Shown piece by piece: positions 1 to 8,395 of a DNA stretch of 64,000 nt. The position numbers were made by a program, and so were the translations under genes. The DNA lies in NCBI RefSeq assembly GCF_019679475.1, contig NZ_JAIEZP010000001.1, positions 2,914,001 through 2,978,000 of the forward strand, read 5' to 3'. Source of the stretch: Hyphomonas sediminis (GTDB lineage Bacteria; Pseudomonadota; Alphaproteobacteria; Caulobacterales; Hyphomonadaceae). Below the pieces are notes generated by a model, which ran no database searches, was not told where the DNA came from, and worked only from the letters and a program-made list of their open reading frames with translations. How positions within the stretch are numbered: the stretch's first letter is position 1; every line of letters begins with the position of its first letter.

Positions 1-980
1 GCGGAGACCGCAATCCCAACATGCCGCGCCCACCGCTCGACTGGCCGGGCCTGTTGCTGCTGGCGACGGCAGTGATCTGCCTGCTGGCGGGCTTTGCCGG
101 AGGAAACCGGGACGGATGGGATTCGGACAAGACGCTGCTGCGCTTCGGTATCGGCGTGGTCGCCGGTATCGCATTCTTCTTCTGGGAAAGACGGCATCCC
201 TTTCCGGCGCTGAACCCGAAAGTGTTCATGTTCCGGCAGTTCTGGTCGGCGGGACTGATCATCTCGGCCACAGGGATTGCGATCTATGGATCGACCTATC
301 TGATCCCGATGTTTGTGCAGCTGGTGCAACACTATTCGCCAACGGCGGCGGGCATCATGATGATCCCGGCGGGGCTGGCGATGGTGGTGGGCTTTCCGAT
401 TGCCGGGCGGCTGACAGACCGGGTAGACCCGCGCTGGTTGCTCAGTTTCGGGATCATCTGCTTTGCGATTTCCGCTTTCCTGCTTTCGCATGTGACGGCG
501 CTGACGCCGTATTGGGTGCTCGTGGGGTGGATCATTCTCAGCCGCGTGGGCATCAGCTTCTGTATGCCGCCTTCCAACACCACTGCCGTGCGAGCTGTAC
601 CGCCGCACCTGCTGGCCTCGGCAACGGGCGGGGTTTCCTTCCTGATGCAGGTGGGCGGGGCGTTTGGGGTGAACATCCTGGCGATTTTCCTGCAGCGCCG
701 GACGATCTTCCATGGCGCGCATCTTTCCGGCGAACTGAACGAAACCAATGCGCAGATGCTGTACGAGCATGCGCTGCAGGCACAGCGGCTGGAGGTGGGG
801 GGCATGCCACAGGTGCAGGCATTCCAATCGGCCTTTGGCATCTTCAACCAGCATGTGGCCAATGAGGCGATGGTGCTGGCCTTCCGGGACTGTTTTTTCG
901 TGATCTTCGTGTGGTTCATCATCGTGCTGGGCGCGATTGCCTTGATGCCAAAGCCAAAGATGGTACAGGCGCCCCGCTAA
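1..980 (+). CDS. DHA2-family MFS efflux transporter, 3' part
   Basis: The gene enters the window already open: in-frame codons run from base 3 through the ATG at 21, so the first methionine visible is internal. About 326 residues remain. They form a hydrophobic series of membrane helices with polar loops such as GRLTDR-VDPRW, the conserved loop of MFS transporters, and the layout matches the C-terminal half of 14-helix DHA2 (EmrB/QacA) drug:proton antiporters. The protein would export hydrophobic compounds across the inner membrane. The next gene starts 4 bases after the stop. The substrate cannot be inferred. The family is fairly sure; the subfamily is from overall resemblance. Confidence 0.85.
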   Translation, partial: GDRNPNMPRPPLDWPGLLLLATAVICLLAGFAGGNRDGWDSDKTLLRFGIGVVAGIAFFFWERRHPFPALNPKVFMFRQFWSAGLIISATGIAIYGSTYLIPMFVQLVQHYSPTAAGIMMIPAGLAMVVGFPIAGRLTDRVDPRWLLSFGIICFAISAFLLSHVTALTPYWVLVGWIILSRVGISFCMPPSNTTAVRAVPPHLLASATGGVSFLMQVGGAFGVNILAIFLQRRTIFHGAHLSGELNETNAQMLYEHALQAQRLEVGGMPQVQAFQSAFGIFNQHVANEAMVLAFRDCFFVIFVWFIIVLGAIALMPKPKMVQAPR

Positions 981-984
981 CCTC

Positions 985-1707
985 TTGAGCGGGCAGATTT
1001 CGGCTTTGGCACCAGACGATGAAGACCTCGCCCTGAAGAAGGCATTTATCCGGGCCAATACACGGCTGGGGCCGGTGGATGGCCTGACGATCGGCGTGGG
1101 CAATCTGCAGCAGACACTACAGATATGGCAGGCTGACGAGATAACGCCGATCTGGGCCGCCACAGAAGACGACCTGGCGCGGCAGGGGCTGGAGCCCCCC
1201 TTCTGGGCGTTCCCCTGGGCGGGCGGACAGGCGGTGGCCCGGCTGGTGCTGGCAAGGCCAGAGCTGGTGCGGGGCAAGCGCGTTCTGGACATTGCCTGCG
1301 GCAGCGGAATGGTGGGCATTGCCGCCGCATCCGCAGGCGCTGAGGCGGTGCTGGTCAACGACATCGACCCAATCTGCCGGGCGGCAGCGGAACTGAATGC
1401 GCAGGCCAATGGCGTGGCGCTGGGCTGGCTGGGCGGCAACCTGCTGGAGGGAGCAGCGCCGGGCGTGGATGTAATCCTCGCCGGCGACATCTTTTACGAG
1501 ATGACCATGGCGCAGCGTTTCCTCGACTGGCTGGGCACAGCCGCCAGGCGCGGGATTGCGGCCTATGCCGGCGATCCGGGACGGGCCTATGCGCCGCGCA
1601 GCGAGGCGGGGCTGATGGCAGAATACGACATCGCCACGACGATGGAGCTGGAGAGCACCACGTTGCGCCATGCCCGCGTCTGGCAGATTGGTGTTTCTGA
1701 ATTCTGA
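985..1707 (+). CDS. SAM-dependent methyltransferase (ETFB-lysine/Nnt1-like)
   Basis: A 240-residue class I methyltransferase. Motif I reads VLDIACGSGMVGIAAASAGA near residue 100 and is followed by NDIDP, the acidic end of strand 2. A preceding PFWAFPWAGGQA segment is typical of the Nnt1/METTL20 (protein-lysine methyltransferase) group, so a protein rather than a small molecule may be the substrate (inference). The start is the TTG at 985, 4 bases after the upstream stop. It has no clear ribosome-binding site, so translational coupling is likely. The first ~30 residues are poorly conserved in appearance and the true start could lie further in. Confidence 0.8.
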   Translation: MSGQISALAPDDEDLALKKAFIRANTRLGPVDGLTIGVGNLQQTLQIWQADEITPIWAATEDDLARQGLEPPFWAFPWAGGQAVARLVLARPELVRGKRVLDIACGSGMVGIAAASAGAEAVLVNDIDPICRAAAELNAQANGVALGWLGGNLLEGAAPGVDVILAGDIFYEMTMAQRFLDWLGTAARRGIAAYAGDPGRAYAPRSEAGLMAEYDIATTMELESTTLRHARVWQIGVSEF

Positions 1708-2448
1708 TTTTCGTTTTTTGATTTGAGTTTATTCTAGTCGGCGGGCGCATCCACCGGATTGGCGGCAGGCGTTGCTGTTGGACAGGGACGGCGCGACCTG
1801 CAGCGGGCCCTGACCTTTCGCCGTGGATAAGGGCCGTGGGCGGATGGATAAAAATGGTGGACAGGCCGTGGACGCCGCCGTGCCCTACCGTGCCCACATC
1901 GTGTCAAACAGTGTCAAACAGTGACTTTTTGAGTCCGTTTGGGGACGCGCCGTGTCATTCCGGATACGATTCGATTCAATTGGTGCATGTTTGGTCCCTT
2001 ATGAGGACACTGTGACAGAAAACCTGCATGGGATGCGTACACCTTCCTCCACGGAGATGGACCTTCGGGGAGAGTCTCATGTCGGCGGCGTCATGCTTCT
2101 CTCCGCACCCGGAGGCTGTGGACAAATCATCAACCGGTGACCCGAGGTTTCAATTTCGCGCCTGACGCAGCCTTCCGCCCCCTTTGAGGGCGGCCATCTG
2201 CGAGGTGATAGCGGCTGGAATCTTATTGGATTTGTATCCAGCATCCTAAATCGCGCGGGCCGCCGTCACACCAACCTGAACGTGAACACACCCGGCAGAC
2301 GTGGCACAATCGCCACAGCCAAGAACCCGTAACATTTTAATATTTTCAACGCATTAGTTTCGCAAAACCTTGATTTGAACGGCCCCGGACCGCTCGTTAA
2401 CGACCCGGCAACTGGCGCGCTTTGTGCGCCGCAACACCGGGGTCTGAC
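1708..2448. other. 740-bp stretch without a convincing gene
   Basis: No reading frame here looks like protein. A 62-codon frame at 1952-2140 has no ribosome-binding site and an unlikely composition. The stretch holds a short tandem repeat (1901-1923) and a small CCGCCC/GGGCGG hairpin near 2190. The last ~120 bases before the receptor gene are A+T-richer than their surroundings and presumably carry its promoter. I see no tRNA and no typical terminator after the methyltransferase. Confidence 0.6.
1901..1923. repeat. short tandem direct repeat GTGTCAAACA x2
   Basis: Two exact copies of GTGTCAAACA lie back to back at 1901-1910 and 1911-1920, followed by a partial third copy (GTG). Ten-base periodicity places the copies on the same face of the helix, so a protein-binding site is possible. 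The function is unknown. Confidence 0.5.
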
Positions 2449-4935
2449 ATGAAACTTCGCATCCTTACCGCCACCGCCGTTGCCGCCCTTGGCGTCTCCG
2501 GCCAGCTCGCCGCCTTTGCAGACACGCCGGACGCAGCAGAAGACTCGCGCCGCCTGGAAGTCGTCACCGTGACGACCCAGAAAACCGAACAGTCGCTGAT
2601 CGACGTTCCGATCAACATCTCGGTGACCAACCAGGACCTGATCGACAAGCTGGGCGCAGAGGACATTGAAGACCTCGCCAACTTCATCCCCGGCCTGCAG
2701 GTTCAGGCACAGAGCCTCAACGCGCCGACCTATTCGCTGCGCGGCGTTGTCGCCGACGGCGGCGCCCCGCGCGTTGCCATCTTCCAGAACGGCGTTTCGA
2801 TCGGCACGCCGGGCTATGCCACGAGCATCGCCATCTATGACATCGAGCGCGTCGAAGTGGTGAAAGGCCCGCAGGCAACCCTGTTTGGCCAGGGCGCCCT
2901 GATCGGCGGCATCAACTATATCCAGAACCGCGCCTCAACCGCCGGCACGGAAGGCAAGCTGTTGGTGGAAGCGGGCGATTACAGCGCGCTGCGCGGCGAA
3001 GGCTACTACAACCTTGCCCTCAGCGACACGCTGGCGGTGCGCCTTGCCGGCCAGATCAAGCAGATGGACGGCTATGTTCCGAACACGGCCAATTCACCCG
3101 ACCTGATGGGGCAAGACACGGCAGCCATTCGCGGCGCCCTTCACTGGGAACCCACCCCGGCGATCACTGCCGATGTTTTCGTCAACTATCAGGAAGACGA
3201 TTCCACCGGCACGCAGTTCACCTCCGGCTTCTTCCCGGTCAATGGCAAGGTTGACCCCTTCGGCCCGACCGCGATGAACATCAACCCCGATCAGGTGCGC
3301 GACAAGCTGGGCAATGACCGCAAGATCTTTGCGACGACTGCGAACCTTGAAATCGCCCTGAACGATGCCTGGACGCTGACCTCGCTGACCGACTATCGCG
3401 ACCTGATGTCGAACGAAGCCTGGGACTCCGACGGCGCGGCAATCAACCTGCTGCAGTTCTACCAGACGCGCGATGGCGAAGCCCTCACGCAGGAACTGCG
3501 CCTGAACTATGACAATGGCGGCAAGCTGACCGGCTTCTTCGGCGCCAACTATTTCGACTATGAAACCAATGACTCGCTGACCTTCTCGACCGACGAGGCC
3601 TATGCGCAATCGCTGTTCGGACCGCAGATCGCTGCATCTGTCGGCGGCATGGATCAAGCACGCCGCATCCTGGCACTCGCCGGCGCGCCCGGCGCGGCCA
3701 ACTTCGGCGGCTTCGAAACGCCGTTCCAGTATTCGGTCGCTCACATCCTCTCACAATACGGCGCACAGGCTGTAAACGGCGTTGCAGAGGCCGACATGGT
3801 GTTTGCCGCGTTCCTGCCTCTGAACCCGGCCCACGCCGAACAATCCAGAACCAGCGACGCACGCACCAGCTATGACCTGTTCGGCGACGTGACCTATCAA
3901 GTGACCGACCGCCTCGCCCTGACGGCGGGCCTGCGTTACACGGTCAACGAACTCTCCGGTTCCAGCGTCGGCGAACTGCTGCGCGGCAACCCCTACCTCG
4001 GCGGCGCGGCAAATGCTGTGACCTTCGCACCGGGCTTCCTGATCAACCGGGATCTCGTGGACAATCCCTACAGCGCATCGGCCGAACCCGATGGCGCGTT
4101 CACCTGGCGCCTCAACGCGGCTTACCGCGTGTCCGACACCGTGAACACCTGGGTTTCCTATGGCCGTGGCCGCCGCCCGGAAGCGCTGTCGATCGCCGGC
4201 CGCACCTTCTCCGTGGTTGACGCCGAAACTTTGGACAACGTGGAAGCCGGCATGTTTGGCCGCTTCTTCGACGACCGCCTGCAGATGACCACCTCGGTCT
4301 ATTACGGCCAGTACGAGAACTTCCAGACCAGCCGCTTCGACCCGATCAACGGCGTGTTCATCGTCGAGAACTCCGGCAACGCAACGCAATATGGCTTTGA
4401 GTTCGATGGCCAGGCCCTGATCACGGACAATCTCCGCCTGCTGGGCACCTATGCCTACAACTTCTCCGAATATGACAACAAGGACAGCAACGGGAACCCG
4501 TTGCAGTTTGCGGGCAACAAGTTCCGGATGAGCCCGACCAACAGCTTCTCGCTGGCGGCGGACTACACCCTGAACGTTGCCGACAAGGGCACGCTCTCGA
4601 TCACGCCGAGCTATATCTGGAAGAGCAAGCAGTATTTCGAAGACGACAACGGCTACGATTACACCGCTGACGGCAATGGCGGGTTCATCCGCGTGCGCGA
4701 GACCTATCCGGATGGCACGCCTGTGTCCGAGGAAGAAGGCGCTTACGGCCTTGTGAACCTGCGCATTGCCTTCGACGACGCCGGCGACCGCTGGGGCGTC
4801 TATGTTCAGGGCGAGAACCTGCTCGACGAGGAATACCTGATCGACGTGGGCAACACGGGCGGCGCCTTCGGCCTGCACACCATCATCCGTGGCAAGCCGC
4901 AGATGCTGAAAGCCGGCGCTTACATCAAGTTCTGA
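2449..4935 (+). CDS. TonB-dependent outer-membrane receptor
   Basis: An 828-residue outer-membrane receptor. I place the start at the ATG at 2449, which opens a clear signal peptide (MKLRILTATAVAALGVSG, then AAFA before the cleavage site), rather than the TTG at 2422. The plug domain follows: DVPINISV, then LANFIPGLQVQ, the SLRGV segment and IERVEVVKGPQATLFGQGA, all classic plug motifs at about residues 50-165. A 22-strand-type barrel fills the rest and ends in a terminal phenylalanine (AYIKF), the usual barrel-assembly signal. There is no STN domain, so it transports but should not signal to an anti-sigma factor. A glycerophosphodiesterase gene follows after 24 bases in the same direction, hinting at uptake of an organic-phosphate or lipid-derived ligand (inference). 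Confidence 0.93.
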   Translation: MKLRILTATAVAALGVSGQLAAFADTPDAAEDSRRLEVVTVTTQKTEQSLIDVPINISVTNQDLIDKLGAEDIEDLANFIPGLQVQAQSLNAPTYSLRGVVADGGAPRVAIFQNGVSIGTPGYATSIAIYDIERVEVVKGPQATLFGQGALIGGINYIQNRASTAGTEGKLLVEAGDYSALRGEGYYNLALSDTLAVRLAGQIKQMDGYVPNTANSPDLMGQDTAAIRGALHWEPTPAITADVFVNYQEDDSTGTQFTSGFFPVNGKVDPFGPTAMNINPDQVRDKLGNDRKIFATTANLEIALNDAWTLTSLTDYRDLMSNEAWDSDGAAINLLQFYQTRDGEALTQELRLNYDNGGKLTGFFGANYFDYETNDSLTFSTDEAYAQSLFGPQIAASVGGMDQARRILALAGAPGAANFGGFETPFQYSVAHILSQYGAQAVNGVAEADMVFAAFLPLNPAHAEQSRTSDARTSYDLFGDVTYQVTDRLALTAGLRYTVNELSGSSVGELLRGNPYLGGAANAVTFAPGFLINRDLVDNPYSASAEPDGAFTWRLNAAYRVSDTVNTWVSYGRGRRPEALSIAGRTFSVVDAETLDNVEAGMFGRFFDDRLQMTTSVYYGQYENFQTSRFDPINGVFIVENSGNATQYGFEFDGQALITDNLRLLGTYAYNFSEYDNKDSNGNPLQFAGNKFRMSPTNSFSLAADYTLNVADKGTLSITPSYIWKSKQYFEDDNGYDYTADGNGGFIRVRETYPDGTPVSEEEGAYGLVNLRIAFDDAGDRWGVYVQGENLLDEEYLIDVGNTGGAFGLHTIIRGKPQMLKAGAYIKF

Positions 4936-4959
4936 TCCGGGAACGGAGGAGAGACTGAC

Positions 4960-5988
4960 ATGAAATACGCAACTGCCATCGCCGCGCTGATGCTGGCGGC
5001 CTGCAATGCCGCCCCCGTGGCCGTCGCGCCGGAGGAGGTGCCCACCTCCCCCGCCGTGACGGAAGCGGCCAAGACCTTCGCAACGCTTTCGGGCGAGAAG
5101 CCGATCATCATCGCCCATCGCGGCGCGAGCGGCCTCTATCCCGAGCACACCATCCTGGCCTATGAAACCGCCATCGCCCAGGGCGCAGACTTCATCGAGC
5201 CCGACCTGGTGATGACCAAGGACGGCGTGCTGATCACCCGCCACGACCCCTATCTTTCGGACACGACCAATGTGGCCGACCATCCCGAGTTCGCCGATCG
5301 CAAGAAAAAGCGCACGACGCCAATGGGCGAGATGGAAGACTGGTGGGCCGACGACTTCACGCTGGCCGAGATCAAGACGCTGAAAGCCCGCCAGCAATTC
5401 CCGGCACGGACGATGGAGTTCAACGACCAGCTGGATATCGTTACCTTCGACGAAATCATGGACGTTGCCCTGAAAGCCGCCGCCGAGGGCAAGACCGTTG
5501 GCCTGCACATCGAAGCCAAATGGCCGAGCTATTATGCCTCGGTCGGCCTCGACATGGTGGACCCGATCATCAGCGCGCTGAAAGCCAAGGGCATCGAAGA
5601 AGCCGGTATCCCGATCTTCATCCAGTGCTTCGAACCGCCCTTCCTGGAAGCCTTCAGCAAGAAGAGCGACCTGCCGACCATCCAGAACATGGTGGGCCCT
5701 CCCTACAACAAGATGCTGGGACTGGAGTATGACCTGGAGACGATGCCGACGACCGGCGTTGGCGCAGAGAAATCCTTCATCCTGAACGAAGATGGCACGA
5801 CCACGGATTTCGTGGACCGCGCCCATGCCCGCGGCCTGCTGGTGCACGTCTATACCGTGCGCGATGACCAGCCGCTGAAGGGCTATGCCAATGCCGAGGC
5901 CGAGCTGAACGCGCTCATCAAGGCCGGGGCTGACGGAATCTGGGTTGATTACCCAGAGACCGGCGTTGCCGTTCGCGACGCCAACTGA
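4960..5988 (+). CDS. glycerophosphodiester phosphodiesterase lipoprotein
   Basis: A 342-residue GDPD-family enzyme that would release glycerol-3-phosphate from glycerophosphodiesters. The N-terminus is a lipoprotein signal with lipobox LAAC at about residue 15. The catalytic core shows IIAHRGASGLYPEHT (the HRG...PE-T motif), FIEPDLVMTKDGVLITRHD (metal-binding E-x-D and second histidine) and, later, HIEAKWPSYY. The C-terminal ADGIWVDYP is the usual barrel end. GGAGGA at 4945-4950 supports the ATG at 4960. It is co-directional with the receptor 24 bases upstream, and an intrinsic terminator follows at 6023. The long-insert form resembles periplasmic GlpQ more than cytosolic UgpQ. Confidence 0.92.
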   Translation: MKYATAIAALMLAACNAAPVAVAPEEVPTSPAVTEAAKTFATLSGEKPIIIAHRGASGLYPEHTILAYETAIAQGADFIEPDLVMTKDGVLITRHDPYLSDTTNVADHPEFADRKKKRTTPMGEMEDWWADDFTLAEIKTLKARQQFPARTMEFNDQLDIVTFDEIMDVALKAAAEGKTVGLHIEAKWPSYYASVGLDMVDPIISALKAKGIEEAGIPIFIQCFEPPFLEAFSKKSDLPTIQNMVGPPYNKMLGLEYDLETMPTTGVGAEKSFILNEDGTTTDFVDRAHARGLLVHVYTVRDDQPLKGYANAEAELNALIKAGADGIWVDYPETGVAVRDAN

Positions 5989-6022
5989 CCGCCGCACTGC
6001 GGCGTTTCCTCCCGCACCTTAC

Positions 6023-6050
6023 GGGGCGTCCTTCGGGGCGCCCCTTTTTT
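6023..6050 (+). terminator. intrinsic terminator with UUCG tetraloop
   Basis: The hairpin GGGGCGTCC-TTCG-GGGCGCCCC (9-bp stem including one G-U pair, C(UUCG)G loop) is followed directly by six T. It lies 35 bases after the phosphodiesterase stop and closes the receptor-phosphodiesterase unit. Confidence 0.93.
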
Positions 6051-6145
6051 CTTTGGATTCAAGGCAGGTAATCGGGGGCGATCCCGGCGCCTGCAGAAAA
6101 GCTGAAAAATGCTCAGGAGTTTCCCCTAGGTCGCCGCTTGTCAGA

Positions 6146-6169
6146 AAAATTAGAACATGTTCCAATTTT
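6146..6169. promoter_or_regulatory. 24-bp palindrome, candidate TetR operator
   Basis: AAAATT-A-GAACATGTTC-C-AATTTT is symmetric over 24 bp with a single mismatched pair. It ends 22 bases before the ATG of the first gene of the 6.2-11.7 kb operon, so a bound protein would cover the promoter. The TetR-family gene at the end of that operon (10924) is the natural candidate to bind it (inference). Confidence 0.6.
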
Positions 6170-6191
6170 ATCCATAAATGGGAGGAATGAC

Positions 6192-6437
6192 ATGACCGCA
6201 GCCAAGGAACTCTCACGCGTGCGCAGATCTGTGCTGCCCCAGGCGGGCGACACATGGGCCAGCATCGCCGCGCGCGAACTGGCGGAGATGGACACGGACA
6301 CCGCCGTTTCGAGCCTGCAGAGCTGGAACCTGCATGTGTTCATGCGCGCCGTGGGCGCGGCGGGCGGCGTGCGCGGGGATAACCCGATCCTGCCGAGCGA
6401 TGTCATCTTCGTTGAGCCGCCGCTGGCGAAGAAATGA
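6192..6437 (+). CDS. small LysM-like domain protein
   Basis: An 81-residue protein starting at the ATG at 6192 behind a strong GGGAGGA. The pattern VLPQAGDTWASIAAREL...LQSWNLHVF...NPILPSDVIFVEPP matches the shape of a single LysM fold: G-D-T start, an N after about 30 residues, and an I-x-P-x-D-x-(I/L) end. No signal peptide or membrane helix is visible, so it would be cytosolic, unlike most LysM proteins. It overlaps the next gene by 4 bases (ATGA) and opens an operon of catabolic enzymes. A role as a small subunit or scaffold for a partner enzyme is only a guess. Confidence 0.7.
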   Translation: MTAAKELSRVRRSVLPQAGDTWASIAARELAEMDTDTAVSSLQSWNLHVFMRAVGAAGGVRGDNPILPSDVIFVEPPLAKK

Positions 6438-6688
6438 CCATCGCCGTGATCAGCCAGGTGCAGATTGCCGCCGCCCATGATGGCGACGCCGAACTCATCG
6501 TGACGCTGACTTACGACAATGGCGGCACGACGCTGATCACGATGGACGAATACGCCGTTCGGGCGCTGTTCGATGCGTGCGGAACGAACGTGCCGGAAGA
6601 GCTTATCGGGGCAAGCTGGGAGCGCGTGCGCGACGCGCTGGTTGCCTCATCACAACGCTATGCCGGAACACCGGCAACAGGACACTGA
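6434..6688 (+). CDS. small protein of unknown function
   Basis: An 84-residue protein that I do not recognise. It begins in an ATGA overlap with the LysM-like gene, so the two are translationally coupled. The N-terminal half looks like beta strands (AELIVTLTYDNGGTTLITMDEYAVRAL is broken by a D-N-G-G turn) and the C-terminal half is helical. It has no signal peptide, membrane segment or cysteine pair. Its place ahead of a D-aminoacylase gene with only 15 bases between them suggests an accessory role in the same pathway. Confidence 0.65.
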   Translation: MTIAVISQVQIAAAHDGDAELIVTLTYDNGGTTLITMDEYAVRALFDACGTNVPEELIGASWERVRDALVASSQRYAGTPATGH

Positions 6689-6703
6689 GGGAGGATTTGG
6701 AAT

Positions 6704-8395
6704 ATGTATGATCTGGTGATCAGAAACGGCACGGTGGTCGATGGCTCGGGGATGCCCTCTTACAAGGCGGATATCGCCGTGACGGGCAACCGCATCGCCA
6801 AGATCGGCCGCGTGGCCGAAACGGGCCGCAAGGAAGTGGACGCCGCCGGCAAGGTGGTGACGCCCGGCTTCATTGATCCGCATACGCATTTCGACGCCCA
6901 GCTGCTGTGGGATGGCTATGCCAAGCCTGCCCTCTCGCACGGGGTTACGACTATCGTTCCTGGCAACTGCTCCCTGTCCCTGGCGCCGCTGAAAGCGGAA
7001 CACCGTATGAAGCTTGTCGGCATGTTCAACCAGATTGAAGAAATGCCGTACAAAGCCTTCAAAGAAGGCGTCGTCTGGGACTGGGAGACATTTTCCGAAT
7101 ACATTACGCGTATCCGCAAGGGGCTGGCGATCAATGTGGCGCCGCTGGTGGGCCATAGCGTTATCCGCCTCTGGGTGATGGGCGATGCTGCAATGGAACG
7201 GACAGCAAACGCTGACGAGATTGCCGCCATGCAGGGCGTGCTGCGCGAATGCCTCGACGCAGGCGCAATCGGCCTTTCCACCAGCTATGTGGATATGGAC
7301 GAGACGCTGCTGCCAGTGCCGAGCCGCTATGCGGACGCAGGCGAAGTGGACGCGCTGGCGAGCGTGCTGGGCGAATATGGCCGTATCCTGCAGATCGTGC
7401 CGGAATTCTATGATCCGGACCTGACGATTGCGCGCCTTGATCAGCTCGCCGAAATCTCTCTGAGATACGCCATCCCGACGACCTTCTCGCCGCTGTTCAT
7501 CAATGCGGACAATGTGGACGCCGTTGAGAAAGTGATGGCGCGCGTGGACGAGCAGTTTGCCCGCGGCGCCCGCGTTTGGCCGCAGGTGCAGACGCGGCCG
7601 ATCGACATCAGCTTCAGCTTTGCCGTGCCGAGCCTGATCTTCGTGCGCCTGCCGAACTGGTACAAGCTGATGCGCTTTGGCACCCCGGAGCAGGTCATCG
7701 AAGGCTTCACCAATCCGGAAAGCCGCGCGAAACTGATCGCGGAAGGCACGCCGAACATGACGCTCTGGTCGTTCCTGACGCTGCGCTTTGCACAGACCGA
7801 GGCGAACCAGAAATATGTCGGCAAGACACTGGGCGAGATCGGCAAGATGCGCGGCTGCACGCCGCTGGAAGCGATGATCGACCTTTCGGTGGAAGAGAAG
7901 CTGGACGCACACTTCATGGCCGCCAGCATGGGCCACAATTCCGACGAGCGCGTGAGCGCGATGCTGAAGCATCCGCGCGTACACATCGGCGCCAGCGATG
8001 GCGGGGCGCATATCCTCTCCTTCTCCACTTATGGCGACACGGGATACCTGTTCGGACACTTCGTCCGTGACCTGAAGTCCATGAGCCTGGAAGACGCGGT
8101 GAAGAAAGTGACCCATGACACCGCTTCCATCTGGGGCATTCCCGACCGGGGGCTGGTGCGCACCGATTATGTGGCCGACCTTGTGATCTTCGATCCGGCG
8201 ACGATCGATCGGGGCGAGGAGACCTATGTTCAGGACGTGCCGGGCGACGGCAAACGCTATGTGCGCGACTCCCGCGGCGTGGACACGGTGGTCGTCGGCG
8301 GCGGCATCGCCTGGACGGCGGCGGCGGGCTATGCCGACGATACGCGCGGCGCCATCCTTCCGGGTGAAGCGGCTGAAGCGCTGGTGGCCGCATGA
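6704..8395 (+). CDS. N-acyl-D-amino-acid deacylase (amidohydrolase family 3)
   Basis: A 563-residue amidohydrolase. It has the N-terminal small beta domain (YDLVIRNGTVVDGSG), the metal-binding DPHTHFDAQ, the bridging-cysteine segment PGNCSLSLAP, and the late catalytic aspartate in ASDGGAH. The C-terminal part (DLVIFDPATI) completes the composite beta domain. D-aminoacylases of this kind hydrolyse N-acyl-D-amino acids; related enzymes cut D-glutamate or other N-acyl amides, so the substrate is not certain. GGGAGG at 6689-6694 precedes the ATG. The stop overlaps the next start (ATGA), tying it to the epoxide hydrolase. Confidence 0.88.
   Translation: MYDLVIRNGTVVDGSGMPSYKADIAVTGNRIAKIGRVAETGRKEVDAAGKVVTPGFIDPHTHFDAQLLWDGYAKPALSHGVTTIVPGNCSLSLAPLKAEHRMKLVGMFNQIEEMPYKAFKEGVVWDWETFSEYITRIRKGLAINVAPLVGHSVIRLWVMGDAAMERTANADEIAAMQGVLRECLDAGAIGLSTSYVDMDETLLPVPSRYADAGEVDALASVLGEYGRILQIVPEFYDPDLTIARLDQLAEISLRYAIPTTFSPLFINADNVDAVEKVMARVDEQFARGARVWPQVQTRPIDISFSFAVPSLIFVRLPNWYKLMRFGTPEQVIEGFTNPESRAKLIAEGTPNMTLWSFLTLRFAQTEANQKYVGKTLGEIGKMRGCTPLEAMIDLSVEEKLDAHFMAASMGHNSDERVSAMLKHPRVHIGASDGGAHILSFSTYGDTGYLFGHFVRDLKSMSLEDAVKKVTHDTASIWGIPDRGLVRTDYVADLVIFDPATIDRGEETYVQDVPGDGKRYVRDSRGVDTVVVGGGIAWTAAAGYADDTRGAILPGEAAEALVAA

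Noticed and set aside
1952-2140. 62-codon frame in the long gap
   Set aside because: No ribosome-binding site, no hydrophobic core pattern, no sign of homology.
3751-5997. 748-codon open frame on the minus strand
   Set aside because: It lies antisense over the TonB receptor and phosphodiesterase genes, is rich in H, V, G, R and E as codon-mirror frames are, and has no ribosome-binding site or recognisable domain.
6650-8116. 488-codon minus-strand frame
   Set aside because: Antisense to the D-aminoacylase gene; histidine- and arginine-rich with no domain.
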